A DNA stretch of 22,902 nt from Haplomitrium mnioides (Eukaryota > Marchantiophyta > Haplomitriopsida > Calobryales): contig JBNGIS010036588.1 of NCBI GenBank assembly GCA_049999725.1, positions 1-22,902 of the forward strand, given 5' to 3'. The notes under the pieces were generated by a model. That model was given only the letters and a program-made list of their open reading frames with translations, did no database searches and was not told the origin of the DNA. Shown piece by piece: positions 1 to 8,989 of this stretch; the stretch's first letter is position 1; each line of letters starts with the position of its first letter. The translations under genes and the position numbers were made by a program.

Positions 1-162
1 TCTTCGTCTATTAGTTCTTAGTTCATTAGTTATTCTGATGGATATTATAGAGTTTAGAGTGAGAGCATCTTTATCTTTATTTTTACGATTGAGCTTTTGC
101 TTACCATGATGTTTTTCTTTGTTAGACTTTTTATTTTCCTATTCCCCCTTTCTTGCACCTGG

Positions 163-264
163 TGCTTGTTGTACCTTCAATCCCTATGGCTTTGGATGCT
201 TGTTGTACCTTCAATCCCTATGGCTTTGGGTGCTTGTTGTACCTTCGGTCCCTATGGCCTTAGG
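163..264. repeat. 34-bp tandem repeat, three copies
   Basis: Three head-to-tail units start at 163, 197 and 231, each opening with tgcttgttgtacctt. Units one and two are nearly identical; unit three has several changes (ttcggtccc for ttcaatccc). The array lies just upstream of an AATAAA-containing AT-rich stretch and a pyrimidine tract, an arrangement common in plant LTRs. The short open frame across it is a by-product of the repeat. Confidence 0.9.
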
Positions 265-274
265 GCTGACATGG

Positions 275-378
275 GACTTTAAATAAAATTCTATTCTATT
301 ATATTCTCTCTCTTTCTCTTTCCTTCCTTTCTCTTCTCCTTCTCTTCTTCCTTTCTCCCCTTCTCCCTTCCCTTCCAA
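275..378 (+). promoter_or_regulatory. AT-rich segment with AATAAA followed by pyrimidine tract (LTR- or leader-like)
   Basis: An AT-rich stretch with aataaa near 283 and repeated ttctatt is followed from about 305 to 377 by almost pure C/T (ctctctctttctctttcc and similar). AT-rich then pyrimidine-rich order is typical of plant core promoters, 5' leaders and LTR R/U5 regions. I see no paired LTR in the window, so the assignment to an LTR is inference. Confidence 0.4.
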
Positions 379-479
379 ACGTCCCCACGCAAGCACGAAC
401 AGCAGGAGTAGCATGCGCGAAGACTGGATCGACGAAGGCAGGTCAATCAGGCCCAATCAAGCAAGCATCAAACAGACAA

Positions 480-2040
480 GCACAAGCAAGAAGGCATCAT
501 GGCGGGGGGGGGGGAAGATTTGATCAAATGCAAGAGGACCAGAGGGTATGAATTAATCGCGGAGAGGGAGGGGTGAGTGACAGATTGTGAGCAGGGGAAG
601 AAATTCGATTTGGAGGAAGAAATTCGTTTGACGGAGGAACCTGAGACTGGAGGAGAGGGATCAGAGGGGCAGTCTTCAATTGCATTGAAGAATCTGCGCT
701 ACACAGATTGTTTGAGGAGGACCACAGGAGAGATTGCATGAGCACGATCAAATAAGATTGATCGACGAAGTTAGATCGCAAGAGGGGATTGCGAAGAGGC
801 TGGAGAAGTGAGCTGGATTGAGAAACTCACCAAGGAATTCAAACGAGGAGTAAGGGGGCAGAAGAGGATCGAGCATGCAGGGATTCAGGAGGCAGAGTCA
901 AATTACAAGAAGAATTGAGAGGGGAGGAGGAATAGGGAATTCAACAAAATTTGCCAAGGGGACGTCGATTGCTCACGGAGGAGATCACAAATGGAAATCG
1001 CAGCAGAGGGATCGCCTGGATGAGAAATTCATAGAAGAGGATCGTTTGCAAAAGAGGAGCGATTCGATTTAAGGGGAGGATTGATCTACAGCAACAGGAG
1101 GAATTTGAGGAGGATGATCGCTCAGCCAACATTCGTAGGGATGAGGCAACAAAATTTTTTTCAGAGGGAGAACTCACCATGGTGAACCGTGTAGATGGGT
1201 TGGAGCCCTTTCGATCACTGCAGGCTAGGATCAAGAAGAGGAGAAGGCGCCTGAGGAAAATTCGCGCAGGGGGAGCAGTCAAAGAGGAGGATCCTTAGCA
1301 GAAGGAGTGCATTCACAGAAGAGGACCATTTGCAAAGGAGGACCATTTGCAGAGGAGCGATTTGATTTTTGAGTAGAGCGATTCGAGTGGAGGTTCAAGC
1401 TGGGTAAGTTGCTAAGCTGTTGCCGAAGAAAAATTGCGATCGATAAGACTCTTGAAGGACAAGGATGAAATTGTAGAGACCTCCGCTCATGATCTGCGGC
1501 TACAATCCCTCCCGCAAATGTTGAAGTTTAATGCAGAACCATGGAACTCCAATGGAATCAACGACAGGTCTTGCTGACTTGTCACGATGCATGGAACCCA
1601 AGAAATGAAAAAGGGAGTCAACCAGAGCTGACATCAAGGCTTCTCGACTCTGTTCTAGAAGACTTCTCTTTGGGATTGTTCTACCTTCAAGATTGTAGAG
1701 CGGAATATGAATTGAGTGGGATGGTTGTCGAGAAAGATACGTCTTAACATCATGGTGTCTATCGGTCAGTAATATCACCAGGAATGCTAGAGAATCGCCA
1801 AGGGAAAATTTTGAGCAAAGGACTGAATGAGGACCGAGATTGCAGCAAATTTTCAGAAGAATGAGGCACAGAGGGGTGGAGCCCTTTCGATTGCGAGCAG
1901 GTGGGGATCACGGACAGGGAGGCTGAGACAAAAGAGGAAGCTGTGAGCGGGAGCGAGAAGGCGACCATGGTTCCTACATCAAAGGGAACAAGCAAAAAAA
2001 CATGACAAATGAACAAATTGACTAAGTTGAGCAACGGACA
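480..2040 (+). other. Purine-rich region with recurring short motifs; no gene recognised
   Basis: From about 480 (including a run of G at 506-514) to about 1440 the + strand is strongly G/A-rich, with recurring gaggatcg, gaggagcgattcgattt and gagggatc motifs. Two spaced pieces resemble each other: ttggagccctttcgat occurs near 1199 and tggagccctttcgatt near 1877. Open frames on both strands (for example 941-1282 minus, 1541-1747 plus) show no recognisable domain and probably reflect base composition. It could be the long untranslated leader of an LTR element; that is inference. Confidence 0.5.
1034..1376 (+). repeat. Spaced and local repeats of a gaggatcgtttgcaaaagagg-like motif
   Basis: A segment near 1035-1070 (gaggatcgtttgcaaaagag followed by gagcgattcgattt) is echoed near 1319-1370. 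There the first half is itself doubled as aggaccatttgcaaagg and aggaccatttgcagagg before gagcgatttgattttt. This shows local duplication within the purine-rich region. Confidence 0.7.
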
Positions 2041-3300
2041 AATGAAATGAAAATACTAACTAAGAAAGAAAGGAACAAAAACTCAAAGCTACCATTTTGA
2101 GGCTCAAAGTTAAAAGCCTCTAAACTTAGAGGAGTAAACAAGGTATGGCCAAATACTTGAGAGAGCTTTCATATGGGGCCTAACTAAAGTTAGCAAGTCA
2201 AAATGGTGGGTAGGAAGATTTTTGGCCAAAAAATGATTAGCCTTCAAGTTTGACTATTATTTTGGTTAGTTACAACTAAAGTTAGGAGTAAGTTAGCGGG
2301 GATCAAGGGCAAACAAATTATGGGAGGCTTGGAGGGCATGCGCAGGAGCTGAGCGGTGGGGTATAGCTCTATGAGGGGCTCTTTTTTTAGGGTATTCTCT
2401 ACGGCGGACACGAGAGTACCATCAAGCAAGGAGGACGGGAGTGTTGCGAGGGCTGGGCTTGCGGGGCTAAGAAATTGGGTGGATTGCACTGTTCGAGCTG
2501 GTGCTGGGGTACTCGCGGAGGGCACACGCAGGTGGACCAATTTTTTGAAGATGCTGCCAACGCCAAGGACAACATTTTCAGGGAACTCACATGTGGGGTC
2601 ATTTTCTTCAAGTCACTATGGGTGGAAGGTACCAATGGTTGTGATTTTTTTCTCTATCTCTGCATCAACTAGTTGTGCTGCCACAAGCTACAGGAGCAAG
2701 CTGTAGACTAATTTCAGAGTGAATCCAGTATGCCTTGGGAGGTGCATTGTGTGTTAATTTCTTCTAAGGAGACACCAGTTTGGAGTTCTAGCTAGACGAA
2801 GTACGCTTGGGCAGTTCTATCGAGGAATTTGACGAGTGTCTAGGGAGTGGAGTAAGGGCTAGCACTTGGGAGGGCTGCCTTCTTTTTGGTAGAAGTCAAA
2901 CAACCAACTTCCTTTCCCTTAGGAAGTCAATCTAGGGACTTCAGGCGGCCGAAGGGAAACTACTTGAATACATGTGTGTGCGTGGGAGTTCGTTGTGGGT
3001 GTGCTAGTGACTGAGTAGAACTGTTGTGGATATTTGGGGACAGCAGGCCTGAGTGTGATGTTTGTAAATTTGATGATATATTAATTGAGTGCATTGAGTT
3101 CTTCGGAGGAACGAGTGTTGGTTGTGGGTGTATGAGTGTGTGTGCAATATATTATGATTGTAAGCAATTCGCTCTAACAACAAAATCCATTATAGAGTAG
3201 GCTGTAGTTATTTCAGAAGAGTAGGGTAGACATTCCAAGGCGTGGTACAGTTCTTCTAGAGTGTGTAAAGAAGAGTTAGGGTCAATTCGGTGCAAAGCTG
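2040..3300. other. No gene recognised; small inverted repeats
   Basis: No convincing coding region. Small hairpins are visible near 2117-2135 (cctctaa, then ttagagg) and 2179-2193 (ctaact, then agttag). A longer pair, ctaccattttga near 2090 and tcaaaatggtgggtag near 2199, is inverted with a 4-base insertion. The part 2500-2700 reads through in two frames for about 65 and 116 codons, but I recognise no family. From 2950 to 3250 it is GT-rich. Confidence 0.5.
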
Positions 3301-3325
3301 CTCCTATAAAAGGTCCCGAAACACA
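3300..3325 (+). promoter_or_regulatory. TATA box, possible LTR promoter
   Basis: The sequence ctataaaagg at about 3304-3313 is a good plant TATA box. It lies about 130 bp upstream of the composite direct-repeat region and about 0.9 kb upstream of a candidate LTR end and primer-binding site, so it could be the U3/R boundary of an LTR. No start site can be seen directly. Confidence 0.45.
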
Positions 3326-3438
3326 AATTCAGCCTTAAGTTGGTGCAAATTGGTAGAAAAGGAGATAAGAGAACGACTTTAGGGCTGACATAGATGGCTA
3401 GCTAGTGTTAGAGGACTTGACTACCAGCTAGGAGGTGA

Positions 3439-3563
3439 TTGTGAGGTCTCATACATTGTATGCGTATGAGATCCAATTGTTTCTATTATCTTTTGTATGT
3501 TTGTAGTTGTCATGGAATGTGTGTGGGCAATGTACTTGTGTAGACGATGTGTATACGCATGAC
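3439..3563 (+). repeat. Direct repeat A, left copy (125 bp)
   Basis: This block matches 3981-4105 along its length with no net indel. Shared landmarks are gtgaggtctcat, cattgtatg, gagatccaatt versus gagacctaatt, tgtttgtagtt and aatgtgtgtg versus aatgtgtgta. Its first 35 bases form a hairpin with arms at 3445-3454 and 3464-3474 and one bulged base. Confidence 0.85.
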
Positions 3564-3574
3564 AACTATCACAC

Positions 3575-3805
3575 CATTCCAAGTAAGATTTCTATTTTAT
3601 GTAATTTGAGTTTTTGTCTTTGGTGCATAAGTACAAAAGGTCTTGTATTCTCATCAAAATGTTATCTTTTGATGTCATATGCACCAATACGAGAGCTAGG
3701 GTACTGCAATTCTTAGAGAAGTGTGGATTCCTTGTATGCAAAGATGCACTAGTTCAAATGTCAGAAAGGAAAACATTTGAGTTTCTTGATAATTGTCTTT
3801 GAGAG
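3575..3805 (+). pseudogene. Coding-like segment B, first tandem copy; family unknown
   Basis: A frame running from 3692 to the stop at 3800 encodes a peptide with residues such as VLQFLEKCGFLV and SERKTFEFL. The second copy, 168 bp downstream (3860-3976), aligns codon for codon without a gap and keeps about 20 of 36 residues, which suggests the segment once coded for protein. The flank 3575-3609 is also duplicated (at 3823-3857), but here about 80 bp separate flank and frame that are absent from copy two. I do not recognise the protein. It may be a captured host exon or an element-specific peptide. Confidence 0.5.
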
Positions 3806-3822
3806 AAAAAGGATGTGTGTGT

Positions 3823-3978
3823 TCCAAGTTAGATTTTTGTTTTTTGGCATTTTGAGAAGAGAGCTCAAGTATTGCATTTCTTGGAGAAGCATGGATTCTT
3901 TATAAGCAAAGGTGGGCTAGTTTAGATACCGGAAAGGTCAATATTTTAGTTTCTTAAGAACTGTATTCAAGAGAAAAC
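3823..3978 (+). pseudogene. Coding-like segment B', second tandem copy, broken by stops
   Basis: This is the shorter tandem copy of the 3575-3805 segment. In the matching frame it keeps VLHFLEKHGFF and, further on, PER and NC residues at aligned positions, but it has two in-frame TAG codons, one where the first copy has CAA and one where it has GAG. It joins directly onto direct repeat A' at 3981. Function is unknown; the aligned frame and the conserved hydrophobic/FLEK pattern are what is seen. Confidence 0.5.
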
Positions 3979-3980
3979 CA

Positions 3981-4121
3981 TTGTGAGGTCTCATTCATTG
4001 TATGCTCATGAGACCTAATTATTGCTATTCTCTGTTGTGTGTTTGTAGTTAGGAAATGTGTGTATAAAATGTAGTTGTGTAAGCGACATGTTGTATGTGC
4101 ACGACATAGGAGCTAGCTAGT
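3981..4121 (+). repeat. Direct repeat A', right copy, with perfect hairpin
   Basis: This block matches 3439-3563 over 125 bp (3981-4105). A perfect 9-bp hairpin lies at 3986-3994 (aggtctcat) and 4008-4016 (atgagacct) with a 13-base loop. The next bases, gacataggagctagctagt (4103-4121), nearly repeat 3387-3406, which lies 33 bp before the left copy. This suggests the unit was once tandemly arranged or recombined. Confidence 0.8.
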
Positions 4122-4194
4122 AAAAAGGTTTACTGAGTTGTATAATTTACACTTTCACTCTACTTTGTTCCATTTTCTTTATGTGTTACTCTAA

Positions 4195-4225
4195 TATATG
4201 AAGTATAACAGGTGGTGCCTAGACT
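4195..4225 (+). promoter_or_regulatory. Possible LTR end and primer-binding site
   Basis: The sequence tataacaggtggtgcctaga (4203-4222) has the shape of a plant LTR 3' end (…taaca) followed by gg and a tggt-beginning primer-binding site of the initiator-Met tRNA type. The match after tggt is imperfect. Without a matching second LTR in the window this is a suggestion only. Confidence 0.3.
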
Positions 4226-4229
4226 ATTT

Positions 4230-5238
4230 TTTTATGTTTGGCATCAATTTTCTTATTTTCGCTCCCAATCTCCGAACTTTAAAATGTTGACTAAACTATG
4301 AAGCTAGAGCTATTTTACATTTTTGGCTTTAATTCTTACCAACTAATGTAATTATCATTGTCTAACTAACTTATTTTAAGTACATAACTATTGTTCTATC
4401 TTTACTATAGTAAAAGCTACACGACACAAAAAAAACATGAACTTGATATGAAAGAACTAATGATTAGAGCTTTTGAAGTTAAAACCAAAAAATTTTAAAT
4501 CAGAAATGCAATTTTGCACTTGAATAGACAATCTGGTTTTTTTCTTCTTCATAAAACAACCCATCATGTTCCATTGTGGTGAGGATGAAAAAGATCCGAA
4601 GGACTATCTTGAATCCAGCCATCAAAAACAAAAATCAAGGCCTCAAAAATGTGGACAAAATTCTTTTATAGCATGCATTGAAAAATCTAGAAGCTATAAA
4701 GAGACTTTGCAAGAATCAAATAACTTAACTTGAAAGAAGTAAAAGGTTCAACAAGAAGTAAGCAGCCCAATATGGTTTTCCTTTAGCAAGTTAGTGGTAT
4801 TTCCCAAACAAAAGTTATGAGCCTTAGAAAAAGAGAAGATCCAAAGTGCTATCTACCTAGGCCATCAGCCCAAAGAAACATCATTATGATGGATTATATT
4901 GGTTAGGGAATGTAAAAATTTGAAGATGCCAAAATCTAGCTTCATCAATTAATAATCATAATTAAAGTTGAAAGTCTCATGCATTATTAGCACATGCAAT
5001 TATGTCCTTGAGAGGGAGTGCCTCAACATTATGAAAAAGAAGGTAAATGACATTAGATTAGGTCACACAAAATAGGCCTTCTTCATGAAAGAGCTTTGTG
5101 CTGGATTTGCAAGTGACTTTACCACAAAGTTGGCATGCAAGCTCATAATTTTTCAATCAACAACAAAGCAATACAACCAAGGTACTTGCAAGCTCTACAG
5201 AAAAAGACAGATCTGAGCATATTTCAGTTTAACAAATC
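4230..5238. other. AT-rich stretch, no gene recognised
   Basis: About 1 kb with no repeat or family I can identify. From roughly 5010 to 5200 one + frame reads through as a plausible peptide with one stop (it contains ECLNIMKKKVNDIRL). It lies just upstream of the broken repeat-protein frame at 5239, in the same general orientation, so it may belong to the same decayed gene. Confidence 0.4.
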
Positions 5239-5665
5239 CAGAATTCAGAGCCAGAAATTTCAACAAATGATGAAATTGACAAGGAGAACTGTAACTCGGA
5301 TTCTAAACCAGCTATCAAAAATCCAGGAAAGAATGATTTTGAAGAGGGGGATCAGAATTCAAAACCAGAAATCAGATCTAGAAATGATGACAAAGAGACA
5401 TTTGATCAGAGTTTAGTAGTCATCATCAGAATTCAGTTGAGGATGAAAATCACAGTTAACTTGAAGTTGAGAAGGATCAGAATTTATATTCAAAACCAGG
5501 AATCATAAATTATCTGTTGATGATCATGAGAAGGAGAATTCAGATTTAGGTTCAGCAATCAGAAACTATGTGCATAAGTATCAGAATTTAGATAAGGAGG
5601 ATGATAAGAAGTCAGATTCTGAAGGAAAACCAGAATTTAAAATCCATACAATAAGGGTGGAGTAG
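5239..5665 (+). pseudogene. Broken Asn/Ser/Lys/Asp-rich repeat-protein frame; family unknown
   Basis: Reading + from 5239, then shifting frame near 5418 and again near 5515, gives a hydrophilic acidic peptide that ends at the TAG at 5663. A short motif recurs: QNSEPEI (5239), NSDSKPAI (5293), DQNSKPEI (5350), QNLYSKPGI (5478), ENSDLGSAI (5534) and a weaker form near 5610. The DNA around 5350 and 5475 is visibly duplicated (gatcagaatt, then tcaaaaccag). The same register surviving across frameshifts argues for a once-real low-complexity tail rather than chance. It could be the tail of a gag protein or a captured gene. I do not recognise a family. Confidence 0.45.
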
Positions 5666-5669
5666 AAGC

Positions 5670-6379
5670 TAAATCAACAAATGTTTATAGTAAGTCTTAA
5701 TTTTTTTGAAAATATTTGAAACAAAAAGAGAGGAGCTTTATAAATCATAGGAATTCCTTAGGCACTAGCCACCCCACATGCTGCAACTACATAAAGTTGT
5801 GCTAATTGATATACAACTACCCTGAATTGATATAGTAGGAAAGATATTCAACTGAGACGAAAGGGAGAAATAAAGTTTCTGGCTATTTTCAAAAGGAAGA
5901 AGTTTTGGGGCAGAGGTTTGAACAGTAAAGAGAGTGAATCCAAACTTCTTTCATGAACCAGCCCAATGTCTAAAGCCAATCCGCCCTTGAGACTCTGGTA
6001 CATGCTGAGTGGTGGCAAGGGTTGCAGGTGACTAAACCATGAAATTTGTTTGTCAATTATTATCATGTTGGTGGTGGCGAAAGGATAAAAAAGACCAATA
6101 AAAAAAGAGTATGACCTCCCTCTCTAAATATCCATCTGCATTGTGGGTCCAGCAAAATGTATGGTTTGCTATATTGTATGAATTATCTTGAAGGATGGAT
6201 TCTCGTGGGATCAGTTCAGTAGTGTCATAAGAGGTGTGCATTTCTAGGATGTGTGGGTGTGAGTAGTGGTTGTTATTTAGTGTCTTGAATCTGTCTTGTG
6301 GGAGTCAAAGTAATGTCCAAGTTGCTGGCCTTGGAGATTAAAAAAAAAACTGTTTTTAGTTGTGTTAGACTAAGCAGAA
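5670..6379. other. No gene or repeat recognised
   Basis: AT-rich DNA with short open frames on the minus strand only (5848-6066 and 6053-6241), neither with a recognisable domain. The end of the stretch leads into repeat block A. Confidence 0.4.
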
Positions 6380-7800
6380 CACAAGTGGTGATCGCAATTT
6401 TGTTCCTAAGGTGATATAATAAAAGCAAAAACAAGATTCAACAACAAATGAAAGTGCTAAGTTTGACGAGCTAGTCTGCCTAAAGAAATACAAAGATGGA
6501 ATGATAAGGCAGAAATTCAGAGTAAGAATATCAAGTGAGGAAAAGATGAGCTATCAAGAATTGACTCCAAAGAATCGCATAGTGTTCTTAAACAAACTAT
6601 TTGTAAGCCTGATTCATGTTCTCACTTATTTTAATGTTGCTTTGTTTTGTACTATTTGGTTGAGTTGTCCAAATTGACATTGATTATCCTTCCTTGTGTA
6701 AGTATGTTGTTCCACAATTATCCTTTTAGTGTTATGTGTTCCTAGAATTGACTATCTATTGTGTACGTGTGGCAGAGGTTCAGAAAAACGAGTCTACCCC
6801 TCAATTGTTGCATTGTTTCTTGTAACCATTTGTGTACATGTTTTGTGTCAACAATTGGAGGGAAGAAAAGAAGAGACTATGTCAGAAAGAGAAGTCCTTC
6901 CCCTTGCTATGATTTGTTGTTCTTAGATCTATAGTTATTGTCACGTCTGGTTTTTGTCATTTCTCCAACATAAGTTTAACCAATATAAGGATCAGAGTCT
7001 GAGTATTAGTCACATCTTGAAACTAGAGAGTTAGGAGTCAACTTTGCTTGTTCAAGAACACAATTGATAATTGTTATGTTACTCATCTCAACAACTTGGG
7101 TAAGGATTGCTCATAATCTATAAAGTGGTAAGATATGTCTCTATAGTTAGCACCTCATTAATTGTCTGAATTAGTAGATCCATCATCTCTTTTGTTGTCT
7201 TGCCTTTGCTGAATTTGATATAGTATATAGTTCATATTGTAGTATATCCCGATAGTTATAGGAGTAAATAGCGAGTTGTCCCATCTTTGCAAGACAATCA
7301 AGATTTCATACAAGTAGTTGGAACACAATTTCTTGGCTATCATTCCCATTCGATTCCTAGCTCAATTCCCAAAGAATCAAAAGACATTAGTTTTGTTAGT
7401 CTTGGTTTGTAGCTAGAGGATTGAACTATTTCTTGAATCCTAACATCAGACACATATCAGCCAGTCCAAAGTTTAGATGCTCATTCCTTTATTGGATATA
7501 GTTTAGTTGTTGGCCCCTTTTAAAAGTCTAAAGATTCTTCAGATAGCCTCTAGGACATCTATCTTTTACCCAATCTGAGTGACCAACCAAAGCCTCGATT
7601 CCAACTAATATTGTAAATCAGTAGTTGTCACTCATTCATCAGATCTCTTAGCTACTAGTCCTAAATACCAACCATAGATCCTCTCCTTGTAGCAGGTCCG
7701 TTCTCACCATCTAATGTTGTCTTCAATGCGGAAGTTGGACCGTTGCAACAAGACAGGTCATATTGCTGACATCATACTCGAAAACAAGGTTCCCAATAAC
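6380..7800 (+). repeat. Dispersed repeat block A (candidate LTR or 5' leader of the gypsy family)
   Basis: This block aligns along its length with 13215-14915 in the same orientation. Anchor pairs include caagaattgactccaaagaa (6557) with caagaattggcctcaaagaa (13400), ttatgtgttcctag with ttatgtgttcttag, and gagactatgtcagaaag (6873) with gggactttgtcagaaaa (13728). Others are gagttaggagtcaac with gagttaggaactcat, and gcggaagttgg (7729) with aggaagttgg (14851). Divergence is high, with many indels. It lies about 1.2 kb upstream of an integrase relic, as block B lies upstream of a longer gag-pol. Confidence 0.75.
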
Positions 7801-8073
7801 TAGCATGCCAAAACTCCGATTTCTAGAATCCTAGCTCTGACAATAGACACTAGAACCCCTCAAGATAAGAATTGTTATCGGTTCTTAATAGACATGATAC
7901 TTTTAAAGTTGACTTCACCCAAGTTTAGTTGATAGAATTATTATTATGACTTCTTAGACCGATCGTGACCCGTACCCAAGATTTCCTTCTCTCAAACCAG
8001 GAGATCAATGCTACCCAACGCCAAGGTAGCTTGACTGTTGCACCAAATACCACCAAATAGACTGAATTGAATT
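7800..8073. other. No gene recognised; possible degraded tail of repeat block A
   Basis: Weak similarity to 14906-14970 may continue block A as far as about 7850 (ccaaaactccgattt against ccaaacatacgattt). Nothing else is recognised before the 71-bp array. Confidence 0.35.
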
Positions 8074-8440
8074 ATTATACCCAAAGCTTTACTTGGTTCC
8101 CCTTCTAAACAATATTATTTCACACCCGTTTGATAACCCGAATAGTCCGACCCAATGTACTTTTCGATTCCATTCCCAAATATTAGTGTTTCTTGTTTGC
8201 TCGATAATCCAAATACACAGAATCAAAGTACTCTTAGATTCCATTCCTAAAACGTATCCTTTCACATTTTCTTGATAGCCCAAAAAGTCAAATCTAAAGT
8301 TCTTTAGCCTTGTAGTTATAATCTTTTTACTATAAAAACTATTATCAGCCTATAGCACTTCAAATCCCAATTTGAAGATATATCCTATTTTCTAAGTATA
8401 TGTACTTCCTACTTTTTGATAAGTTATACGAAGTACGTCA
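8074..8440. repeat. Decayed tandem array, about 71-bp period, five to six copies
   Basis: Anchors of the form tgataaccc recur at 8131, 8202, 8273, about 8343 and about 8417, with a shortened copy beginning near 8074. The clearest pair shares ttcgattccattcccaaa (8163) and ttagattccattcctaaa (8234) at matching offsets, with gtact just upstream in both. The last two copies are recognisable mainly by register. Open frames here on both strands are by-products of the repeat. Confidence 0.7.
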
Positions 8441-8451
8441 CACCCAAAAAT

Positions 8452-8745
8452 ATGAAAACAACTATTTGCACCTCTCCTAAATCCTTTTCCCAGTGTGGAA
8501 TCGTACAAGGCATGCTAATAGATTCGATTGATAGAATTTTAAAATGTGCAAGAAATGTGAATCACCTTTGCATCCAATTATGTAAATCTTGGAGTCTTCC
8601 TTGTCAATTCCTATTACATGACAAATTTGTGCAACCAAAGACTCATTCTACTGAATGCCAGATTGTTGCAATTTGTGATAAGTCAACCAATGTTTCTTGC
8701 ATTGAGGAATCGCAAAGTTGTCTAGATAGAATGGCAATTTATTAA
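8452..8745 (+). CDS. Orphan Cys-rich open frame, unrecognised
   Basis: From the ATG at 8452 the frame stays open for about 97 codons, long for this AT-rich neighbourhood. The predicted peptide has about 11 cysteines spread through it (for example LCIQLCKS) and no obvious signal peptide, membrane helix or zinc-knuckle spacing. It lies between the 71-bp array and the integrase relic, in the same orientation. It could be a chance frame or a remnant of gag or spacer sequence of the deleted element. I recognise no family, and coding status is doubtful. Confidence 0.2.
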   Translation: MKTTICTSPKSFSQCGIVQGMLIDSIDRILKCARNVNHLCIQLCKSWSLPCQFLLHDKFVQPKTHSTECQIVAICDKSTNVSCIEESQSCLDRMAIY

Positions 8746-8989
8746 TTCACAAAAAAACTTAGTAGCTTGAAACCAATAGCTGACATTAATCCTTCATAAG
8801 GAACCCAAAATTTAGTGATGTGTACAAATTGAAGAAGGAAGATCTTTGTACCAACCAACGGCACTATCATTCCGACTCAATCTACCTCCCTCATCCCATC
8901 CCGTCACTCACCACTATACTACACAACAAATACAAAGAAGTACCAAGCACAGGGGGTTCCTCCCCCTATATCCCCTATTTGTGCTACAA
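8746..8989. other. Spacer upstream of integrase relic
   Basis: No gene or repeat recognised. If the retroelement interpretation is right, gag, protease, RT and RNase H have been deleted between here and block A. Confidence 0.35.

Noticed and set aside
941-1282. Minus-strand open frame of 113 codons
   Set aside because: It lies in strongly purine-biased DNA, where the complementary strand codes mostly Leu, Ser, Arg and Pro with few stops; no domain is visible.
256-3399. Shared ttagggctgacat at 258 and 3380
   Set aside because: About 13-14 matching bases between two places in a 23-kb window is near chance level, and the flanks do not align.
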